From Sphagnum compactum (taxonomy: Eukaryota; Bryophyta; Sphagnopsida; Sphagnales), in assembly GCA_965153455.1 (NCBI GenBank), contig OZ234495.1, positions 11,900,875 to 11,964,874 of the forward strand: 64,000 bases of DNA, in the 5' to 3' direction. Under the pieces are notes generated by a model. It saw only the letters and a program-made list of their open reading frames with translations. It had not been told where the DNA came from and did not search any database. A program made the translations under genes and the position numbers. Positions 35,856 through 45,800 of the stretch are shown one piece after another. Position 1 is the stretch's first letter. Each line of letters begins with the position of its first letter.

Positions 35856-38800
35856 TGAAATAAGAACCACTTGGGCTCCAGGTCCTTATTGAAGTAATGC
35901 CCCGCTTGTGGGGTACCCTACAATTATGTCATGTGAAGCTGGACCCTCAGATTGAAGGCACAGACAACTATGATGAAAGAAGCAGTATGGCAGATTGTTA
36001 CGCCATGATTATGGCCTGTAACAATCGGTTCAGGAAATAATGCCCTCCATTAAGGGTCCGCCGTATAAAGCCACCCTGGTTGTCTTGATTGTCATGTTAT
36101 TGCGTGAGATGTGCTCTTGTGCTTTTATTGGCCTTGCCACCAAGGCAAGGACAATGTGTCTAGATTCATTATAGAGTATAATAGTAGCTTAAGGGATTTG
36201 GGCCCCCAGATAATAAGTCTATTTTTATATGAGGATTTTGGTTTCTTTTAGAGGATTTTCTTAAGATTATATTTCTACATGGTGAAATATTTGAGTTTCC
36301 ATAATTCTTCTTTTGCCTTAAGATAATTTAATGTAAATGCCAAGGCCACAGTGTGCCATACCCCTCTTGTGTGCCTTGTACTTCTTGTGAATGGGTTCCC
36401 ATCCCTGCCTGTTTTTTATATAGAGGGTTTTTTCTTCACCATGCTTAAAGTAAGCTACTGGGGTTGTCTTTTCCACAAAGCCTTCTTTTTTCGCCTCCAA
36501 TGCCAAAATGACCAATGGAAATAAATGCAACATGTCCCAAAACTGATAGTTTAAATTTTGGACATGTCCATACTCCACAGACACAACAGAGATTTTTATG
36601 ACAAGTCCAAAGTTAGATTGATTTTTTTATCATCCATTAGTGACAAGAATGATTACTTATCAATATAATTCATTTGCATGGTTTGGCACCATCTTGTAAG
36701 ATAATGTATTAAAAATGCTGCTAGCTTTGGATGATGCATGTTCTTCCTTAGTAGGGTTTGCCTTCAGAATGCCCGAACCATGAGCAAACACAACACAAGA
36801 GTTTATGACACAATTTTGGGGGAGAGTCTTTATCTTTATGTTGCAATGTGACATTTCATGTGCATTTTCTCAGCCCTAGTGTTTAGGCCTACGAATTGGA
36901 CCCAAACCAGGACTGATTTTCAAGTTTAAAATTGCAACTAAAGACCTGATTTTTTTAATAAAAAAATTGCACCCAAAACTGAATGCTCTCAACTCTTTGT
37001 ACAATTCTATTTATGTCTGAAACTAGAACTGAAACTAGGACAGAATTGAATTTACAGAATTGAAATCAGAGGTTCTTGGTAAAAATAAAGAACTACCCAA
37101 CAAATTTACCAACCTCTAGTTGGAATTTAACTAGACAACTAGCCTCATGTTACAATAAAAAATTCTAATTGAAATAGAAATTTGTTGAAACATATATCAG
37201 TTTTCTTAAGCACACAATTAGGCATTTTTTCACCAAGGTAATTTGTAGGTTGTACTTTTCTGTCAAATGATCACGACTAATTAGTTGCTAAACATTGGTG
37301 TACCCGTTCCGATCTTGGCCTCCATGTGGCTACATAGAATTAGTGTGTTTTTTTAGTTTTTTCCTTGATTTTTTTGTGATGTAGCTATACCCATCATCCA
37401 TAGGAGGATTTACCAAAATGTAATTGTAAATAAGATCTGAAAGTTTAAAAATTAAGCATCTTTCTAGTTGTTTGGTACCTATTAGGACCTCATTAAATCT
37501 TGCAAGTTTTGTTAACTTTTCCAAAAATCTGGAAACCCATTTTGGAAGTTTAAAAGTTTGTAACTTTATCACCTAGCAAGATTATGCTAAAAAAGAAAAA
37601 TGTTGGGCAAAAACACACTCAATTTTGGGACCCTATTGGGCTCGAATTTTTATCGAAAAAACATTGGAACCAAACTTTTAAGTATTTGAAGAATCCTTTG
37701 GAAATCAAATCAAAGGTTCCATCAAATTAAAATATTTTGACATGGTTCTAAGATGACATGAAAATTTTAAACACATTAAAAGAATAAAGTTTGTATAACA
37801 CATTTTTACAATTCATACATGACTAGTGGGCCCTTGTGCAATAGACCCAAATCCAATCATTTTCCAGAGCCTTAACACCATTCCAACAGTTGACGCTCTT
37901 TGGGCCTCCGTACATTTACCAGATCCAAAATCTAGTTTACATGTTTAGTTTTCTTTGATCCTTTCCAGGGATTTTTTTTCCAAATTCCTCAAGTAGGTGC
38001 ACTGGCTAGGATCCTCAGCATTAATTAGCAGGAAATGGCGACTGTCCTGGTGAACAAGTAGATTTTTTTGGAATCCTGCCTAGTTCTGGCGACTTCTAGC
38101 TTTTTTTCCCTCAAAATATGGCGATGTTTTAAAAAAATTCCCAAAATTTCATTTCTTAGATTCGTCAGCCTTTTTTTTTTGGTCGCCAAGTGGCGAAAAT
38201 TCGCCCAAAATAAAAAAACCCCGATCCTTACTCTGTGGTGTCACCTAATGGTGTATCTGGATGGAGCCAAACAACCTAGTTTTCAATGACATTAAATGAT
38301 ATGACTCAAAACTAGGTAGGGTGATAATGGAATCATCAAAACCCTGTAAAGCTTTATTTATAAAACACACGACATATTCGGAAAATGTACATAGATAATA
38401 AAAACAAGGAATAATTCAAAGGGTGTCAAGTAAGTACAAATTAGATGTCAAAAACTCTCTATCTCAACAACCAACAGCTTGTGACAGGTCAACTGCGGTG
38501 ACGGGGTGTGTTTTGAAGGGGTGGAAGTCGGAAAGTAGCTAGGCCTACGGCTATTGCCCAACTGAGATGGAAGATGTTTACATCTTTGCAACATAAGTGA
38601 AATTTTTTGACGACAAAAAGTAAACCAAGATAGAAAGGGGAAGGCCTTCTAGCCCTTTTAGATTCCAAGTAGCATTGGCACATTCGTGTAAGAACACATT
38701 TGTGTAAGCATCCAAATATTTCAATTATTAAAGGGAAGAACTGATCAGTGGGCGTTGGTCACGGTAGCTCTTTTCTTTGACTTGAGTTCCATTGGAGGTA

Positions 38801-40910
38801 GCAAATTCTTAAGTTATGCAAGATCATGAAAATATATCTACACGCTGGAAATGATTAAGAAAAACACTTGTAATTGTTCTCATCACACGTGCAAGCCAAC
38901 ATGTTGGGGGAGGCCTACAATTGAAGGATGTGGTAGTCCGAGTTGCATCCAAAGTGTTGTGAAAAAAATTGGGGATGATAGTCGAAAGGTTGGGAAAATT
39001 AATCGGACTATAAACTAAACGATTACCCTAAGGCCAAAACATGATAAAATTCAGTCACAATAGGCTTTAAATATCCCACCAAAGAGCATACTAGAGAGGG
39101 TATGATGGTGCAAACACTCCAAAATGGAATCTTGAAGATGAACCATTTGTTGTCCAATGAGTTGTTTAAGAGGAGGGAAACACGTTTGTGTTGGGGGTGA
39201 TAAAAGATTAGATGCTGCTTTGGGGTGTTATTGGAAATGGAAAATGTTGTTGTTGAGTTGTGTTCGAACCTCAAGAACTAAGGACGTTGGTCGACTATGA
39301 ATTTAACCGTTATGACTAATGTTACAAAGGCCTAACTTCCTACAAAATAAGCTGTTGGGGCGATGGTGTATGTTAATATGACCCTGATGCCACCAAAAGT
39401 TATTGGGAAATAGGCTTATTTACGGGTTAGAGGTCTTTTAGAACTATTAAAAAACCTTGAACCCAAGAGGCGTCTAAACACTTAAAGGAAGGAAAAGTCA
39501 AAAGAAATAGGGGAATTTATGAAGGTGGGAAAGGGAGGTGTGCAACATAATAGATACGATGGTTGTTGCATGTAACAATGACTTAAAATTCCAAAGGTTA
39601 CTTAAATATCACCCAATCTAAGGAAAAGGTCAACATGATAAACATTGTTTTAGAAGGTATTTTTTATGAAGGATGATTTGAATGATGAGGCGTCTAATGG
39701 AACCACCAAGACTTTAATTTTTTTTTATGGTGTGTTAAACTAGGATGAGGTGTCAAAATCAAGTGATAGGCTAGAGGGGGACCATACTACACATTTTTGA
39801 GGTCGGATAGATAGACTTATCGCATGGAGTCTAAAAATGTTCATATGTAGAAGATACAATGGAGGGGGGGTCAATGATGTGAGTGTCAGTTGTAATGGAG
39901 GGAAATAAACAAGAAGGGAAATTGTTAACTATAAAGTGTAGTGCTTTAAGGTGAACTGAAACAAATAATGCCCTTCTTAAAGAGTCACTTTGATGAATTC
40001 CCATAATAGATGGGATGATTGGGACATTGCCATCATGATTATGGTGACTATAAAACATAAGATATTGAAATGTATAAAATGCATGAACAAAAGGGATAAT
40101 TGTATGATGTTTTCATTTGTTGCATAAAGTTTTTGAAATATGACCTTTCTTAATACTGAATTGAAGGTATTTGAGATATTGAGTTATAGAACAACTTAGT
40201 CAGGGTGAAGTTTCAAACTGCACTTGATGCCATGGATTACTATTTCACATTAGTTCGTATTCCGAATTGGTGTGGGGAAAAATGTGTTGCAAAGGCATCA
40301 CGAAATTAAAAACATAAAGCACGGCTTGTGAATTAATATAATGTTCCCTTATGATAACGGGATGAATTTCATCTGAAGGTTTGGTCATGGCTAAAAAGCA
40401 AGCTACCCAAGGATATGTGTAAATCAATGTGACATGTGACCCTGATATGAGAACAAAATTGAAACAACTATGGGAATTCACTCATGGAATCTTTTAGGTG
40501 AAACAACTGTAGTGCACATGACCTTGTTGAAATGTCGCAAGGGGCCAAATGGTTCAAGAATGTTACCCTATTAGCACTGTTTTTTGGTCTGAACCAATTG
40601 ATTTTCCCTCCAAAACAGGTGCAATGTAGGTTTAGCCTCAATTCGCCACTTTTTGGTCTTGGACCCTCGTCCAAAGGCCTTGGGACCAATTTAAAGTTTT
40701 TGACCAATAAGATTGGTTGAATTCATTGGTCTCTGGACCTTGGACCCTCATCTAAAGTCGCCCTTAATAATACAGATACCAGATGCATGCACAGCCCCAA
40801 AGAGCAACAAAATCCCTTCGAAAAACTGATATCACATGTATGACATGACCAGTAGTTTTGTTTTGATTTTATATATTTTTGACTTGAAAAGCCTGGCACG
40901 AATTTCCAGT
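35856..40910. other. Long gene-poor stretch
   Basis: No protein family is recognised on either strand. Open frames are all under 90 codons. Part of 38.3-40.1 kb appears to be a diverged relative of 34.9-36.1 kb: besides the AAAACCCTG word, AAATAATGCCCT with a TTAAGGGTC-like tail occurs near 36038 and 39965. It is probably decayed transposon DNA. Confidence 0.4.
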
Positions 40911-40919
40911 GTATTGGGA

Positions 40920-41031
40920 ATACACTGTAATACCCAGAGGGTACCACAAGTATATCTTTCAGGTATAAAAGAATATTTTTTACTGTGATACCCAGAGGGT
41001 ACTCATCTGATACCTACCGGGTATCACAGTG
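40920..41031. repeat. Palindromic TGATACCC/GGGTATCA cluster
   Basis: Three related words occur: ACTGTAATACCCAGAGGGTACCAC, then ACTGTGATACCCAGAGGGTACTC, then GATACCTACCGGGTATCACAGT. The stretch 40982-41031 can fold as a stem closed by ACTGTGATACCC and GGGTATCACAGT. It is non-coding. Confidence 0.65.
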
Positions 41032-41070
41032 ATTTTTTTTCTAAAAACCTCTGCAGCTGGATTTGTGCCT

Positions 41071-41164
41071 GGTAAAGCCCTCGGGCGAGGGCATTCCTAA
41101 AATAACCAGCCTTCAGCCTGGGGGGCCGCTTATTTTAGGAATGCCGCTGCGCTGGGGCTTTAAC
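41071..41164. mobile_element. 94-bp hairpin MITE-like element
   Basis: The ends GGTAAAGCCC and GGGGCTTTAACC are inverted, and inside them GGCATTCCTAAAATAA (41089) pairs with TTATTTTAGGAATGCC (41130). The centre is GC-rich. No ORF is present and no target duplication can be separated from the palindromic ends. Confidence 0.65.
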
Positions 41165-41289
41165 CCACACTTCAAAGGTAAAAGTTGAAAGCATAGGGTC
41201 CGTTTCCATATCTTCCGTTCACCCACCATCCAACCAAACTAATTTGGTCAAATGATGGCTAAAGGGTTAGCTATGTTTACTTCATTATT

Positions 41290-41644
41290 GGGGGCTGATC
41301 CTCCCACCCTGCTGATTTGCTTCTCCCACCCTCCCCCCCCTTATCTCGTCTCCTCGCGTGTATCAGACTTGTCGCAATGCAGCAATAGGACGCCCATCTT
41401 GTAATCCGACCGCTTGGTGGTGACGCTATAGAGATGAGCGGCGGCATGTTGTCTGCACGCAGCCTTCAAAGCATCGACATCGTCGTAAGTGGCCTCGGGA
41501 GGGGGGTTCATGGCGTGGCGATACAAGAAATGGGGGGGGAATCAGAAAGGCGGAGCCGGAGGTGGTGAGAATTAAAGGGAGGAGACGAGATAAGGGGGGG
41601 GAGGGTGGGAGAAGCAAATCAGCAGGGTGGGAGGATCAGCCCCC
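41290..41644 (-). mobile_element. Mutator-like element with identical 66-bp TIRs and FAR1-type fragment
   Basis: The first 66 bases (41290-41355) and the last 66 bases (41579-41644) are exact reverse complements, beginning GGGGGCTGATCCTCCCACCC. The 223-bp interior and the inner TIR edge contain a minus-strand frame of 61 codons (41341-41526). Its peptide has the FAR1/MULE N-terminal zinc-finger layout: DALKAACRQHAA, then SVTTKRSDYKMG, then LLLHCDKSD. In full-length elements this domain precedes the MULE transposase; here the catalytic part is gone. Long TIRs around a transposase fragment indicate an internal-deletion derivative. Perfect TIR identity indicates recent movement or gene conversion. 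I could not define a 9-11-bp target duplication. Confidence 0.8.
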
Positions 41645-42060
41645 TTTAAAAAATTGACAATAAAAGCTAAATTATTTTGTACGGTGCAATCATTTCAAAC
41701 AATTTGAACTGTTTTAGTGATCGTGTGGACCTTTGCTTAGTATTCTCCAGTCCGTACAAAACTCTACAATCTTTCAAAAATTTGACAAGGTAAAAAATAA
41801 ATTTATAAACATTTTGGCACATTAAAAATAATTTAATTTATGCCAAATCTGCCAAGCAACGTTTTTTTTGGTGGAGAATTTTCACATTGACAAAATGAAT
41901 AATTATTTTTTAAAAATAATTTGTATTTAAAATTTGAAATCTACTATAATATTGTGATATGAGTAGTGAAAAATTCAGTGTGTAGCCTATGAAAATTATG
42001 ATGATTTTCAAGAGGCAACTTCATATTTTCCCAAACTTTCATTTCACTATTTTGAGGATT
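41645..42060. other. AT-rich spacer
   Basis: No gene is visible. The sequence is poly-A/T rich and lies between the Mutator-like element and a dispersed repeat. Confidence 0.35.
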
Positions 42061-42174
42061 ATTTAATGACGAAACTGACCTTAGCGTCAGGTACGGGGTT
42101 TTCAGGAGACACTGGAAAGCAGAAAATGCTGCTGCTAGTTGGGTGTTTGCATTTACTGGCCACACACTTACTTG

Positions 42175-42355
42175 ACTGGCTGGTTGCACTAATTAGTCCA
42201 GGCGTGGTCTTTACACGATTCCTGAGTGTATAATGTTTTGTATTTACAGTTTATGGGTGGGGAGGGAAAAACTTTTAACACAAAATTTGGATGTGAAAAT
42301 ATGGTGTGAAGGCCATTTTGCCAGTGAACCACTGGAGAGGCTCTTACAAGGCACG
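42175..42355 (+). repeat. Dispersed repeat, copy a (matches 55465-55640)
   Basis: The shared words, in order with the 55.5-kb copy, are GGTCCAGG-like, TTATGGGTGGGG, GGAAAAA, TTGGATGTGA and CCACTGGAGAGGCTCT. The CCACTGGAGATGCTCT-type end is frequent at the termini of plant MITEs. The copies are diverged and neither is coding. Confidence 0.5.
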
Positions 42356-42852
42356 GCCAACAAATCCACGGTTGTTAGCTCTGGCTTAACTTTATGGCCT
42401 TGTATTGGCCCCAAGGCTGAAAAAACGATTCCATCAAATTTGGGAGGCCAATTTGCAACCCAAAATGCTCAAAGTTGGCCCCAAGCTTTTTTGGCCCTGA
42501 CTCCTAGTGTAGAGCGGGCCTAATTATGTGGGTTTTTGGCCTGGACCACTATAAAGACTGGTTGGTTTGGGGAGTGAAAGGATGTCTAGTTCCGCCCACA
42601 AAAAACATCTGGTTTTGTTCTCAGCAACGCGAGACGCTAAACTACACGGGTTCTTCGCAGGGCGCACTGTCAGGCCCAGAAACAGTGCTCGATGTGGGCT
42701 ATTTAGCCACCATGTTGCCCCATCTTTCAAATTCTTCTACGCCACTCGCTGGCCAACTGCGCTTCTCTAAGTTTTTTCGCCTTTGCGCACTATTTCGAGT
42801 AGTGAGGTCGTGAAAGAACAGCAAAAGCTAAATGCGCTACTGTCGGCTGCAA

Positions 42853-45800
42853 ATGAGGAGTGAACCTAACGTCGGCAGACTGAGGCCTCCAAATTGCGGC
42901 GTGCAAGTAAGTGTTTTGTTGCACGCCGGCTTTGTGGGAGAAATGAGTTGATTGCAATGAGTCTACTAAGTGTGAGTTTGGTACTAGTTAGTTTCTGATG
43001 TCGTCGGTGGTGGGCAGAGAGATACTGAATTTTGTGGACGCTCTTTGAAGAGAGGCATGTGTGCGTGCGTGAGTGCGTGCTTGTTTGTGTTTCACCGTTA
43101 GAACATTAAAGCATACTCAAGAATTTCTTTTGGTGTAGAATGTTTTGTGGAGGCCTTAGCCAACACCGGAGTTTGCTGCCCTGGGGTAAGAGAGGATGGC
43201 ATTTTTTGAACCCTATCTTTCTTTGGTTATGATGTAATATAATCTTTCTTTGCATTTTTTGAACCCTATCTTTCTGAGCTGTTGTAATGTTTCTCATCAT
43301 TTCTTTCATGCGTTTGTGTTTATGCAGAGGCGATTGAATAGAAGGCCTGTTGACAATGAGATATTGGGTCGCCGAATTTGGGTTGACGAGGTGAGGAACC
43401 ATTCAGTTTATGTGAAGGTTTCCTATGTGTGTCAGAATGGTTATTATTGGTTGAGCTCTTGAACTAAGTCTCAGAAGTTCTCATGGTTTTGTGTCTGTTC
43501 AGAAGCAATTCAGAAGGGAGCTTGTTGATGAGAAAGAGACATTGGGTCCTCCAAAATTTGTTAAGGGGGTGAGGAATATATGTCTTATTTATGCAAAAAC
43601 TCCTTATGTGTGTTGGACTTGTGGCTGTTATTGGTTGATCTCTGGAACTAATTCTCAGAATTTCTCTCATGGTTTTGTATTTGTTCAGAAGCAACGCAAA
43701 AGACGGCGTGTTGTTGAGAAAGAACCTCCAAAATGCATTGACGAGGTAAGGGGATCTTCAGTTTGATTTTTCTTTGGATTTGCTATTGTTGGTTGAGCTG
43801 TGGAGCTAATTCTCAGAAATTGTCTGTTTTGTGTTAATTCAGAAGCAATCTAAAGGAGGCGTTGTTGAGAAAGCGTATCCAAACTGTATTGCGAAGGTAA
43901 AAAATCTTCAGAATGTGCAGTCTTATGCTCAAATTGTGTGCGAATGGCTATAATTTCTTGAGCTCTAGATCTAATTCTCGGAATTTCTTTCATCTGTTTG
44001 TGTTAATCCAGGAACAATTGCAAAGAGATCATGTTGCTGATAAAGTGGCTTCAGATCCTCCAAAATATATCAATGGGGTAAGGAATCTTCAGTTTTATGC
44101 AAGGACTTGAATGTCCTCTTCCTTGTGTGCATTAGTTGGAATAGCGTGGCAAGCAAATACCTTAGGAACAGTGTTTTATTGGTAAAAATTTGTGATGTAG
44201 CCAAAGTGCCAATCATCCATATATTTATGTAAGTATTAAATTGAAAAACATTTAAGGGTTCACCTAGGTACCTCAGCTGACTGTAGGAAGAAAAAAGATG
44301 AAGTGATGTGGGTCACCTAAAAAAATATTGTCTCTGTTCAATCGGAGACTTTATAAACAGCTAAAGATCTAGGTGAGATTCCCTGTAATTTGAGGTGAGG
44401 ACAAAAGTGAGTCCAGATTTGTGGATTTCCAGGGAACGCTGCGCTCCCCTGGAAATTGTAAAGACACTTTGGAAGCTTCTGTAGAAACATCCATGCAAAT
44501 TGCTTATCACCCCACTGCCAGCTTTGTGGGTGTCTGTGTGCACAGGGTTCAGCCACAGGGCTGGACTGATGGCAGCAATAAAAGTAAATTAATGCAAAGT
44601 GAGAATTCTGCGAAAAAGTAAGTAAAGATAAAGCAAAAGAAGTCTGACTGAAAGCAGCTGGAACTAGGCTGCTGGTTTGAGTCCTAGTCCTTTAGTTATG
44701 TGGGCATGGGTTTGAAACTGCTTTGCAAGGAGCAGGACAGAATTTTTATAAAAAAAGTTCTGCATTTCCTTTAGCCCCCTATGAATTGTGCAGTCCTGTG
44801 TGAGACTGTGCACTTGACACCCACAAGCTTAGTAGGGGGTTGTTTAACATCCTCCATCCATTCATCCATCCATCAGAGTGAGCCAGTCAGTAATCTTTGC
44901 CTACTGCTGGGCCACTGCCAACAGGGTGGCATAGCCCTATGTTCTTTGCCAACTGCTGTGCCACTGCGATAGTGTGGCATGGCCCTCATGGCCCTACTGC
45001 TGTGCCACTGCTGATCATGTGGCATGGTGCTAGTGGCATGGCTGTAAGCATGATTTTATATGTTTTATTACCTACTGAAACCTAATACAGAAGTCTTGCA
45101 GCAGATGTGCCACTGTCCATTGGGTGGCATGGCCCTAAGTGTCCTTCTATATTTTTCGCTACCTACTGCAACCAAAGATAGAAAGCTGGTCAATGTTATT
45201 GATTGGAAACCCCCAAAATTGTTTCATGTTTGCATTTAGATTTGTAATTTAGATTTTTGGTGAAATTTTGCCAGTGAAGAAAAGGCTGCCCAGGAAGTTT
45301 TGTTTGTGTTGCATGGAGTTGACAAGTCACGTAGGATAGTGCATGCCAATTTCTTTACTGATATGGTGAATGTTGTATGGACAGATCTTGACAGATGATG
45401 TTTGTCAGGTGATCTTCCAATATCTGGAGGATTTTCGTGATATCGGAAGAGCCAGAGCAACATGCAGGAGTTTCAATGAGGCTGGGAAAAATGTTGCATC
45501 TTTACGGTGTGTCTGTCGTGACATAGATCATGAAATTGCTCGGAAAATTAAACATCCCCTGGAGTCTTTGGAAGAACTCAATGGAGAAACGTCTGAAAGT
45601 GAGCTAGGCAACAACCCAAGGGATATATCTCAACAACCGTCGGATGACATTGATGATGCAAATGATGGCAGAGGCCAACACTCTACACTTGTGAATGTGG
45701 AAAATCATGTGCAAAATTCCTCAATTGACAAGAGAAATGGTAATGAATTCCGAAGGTGTTCAAATGGTGATAATGGTCTCAAACATGGAACATTATCTCA

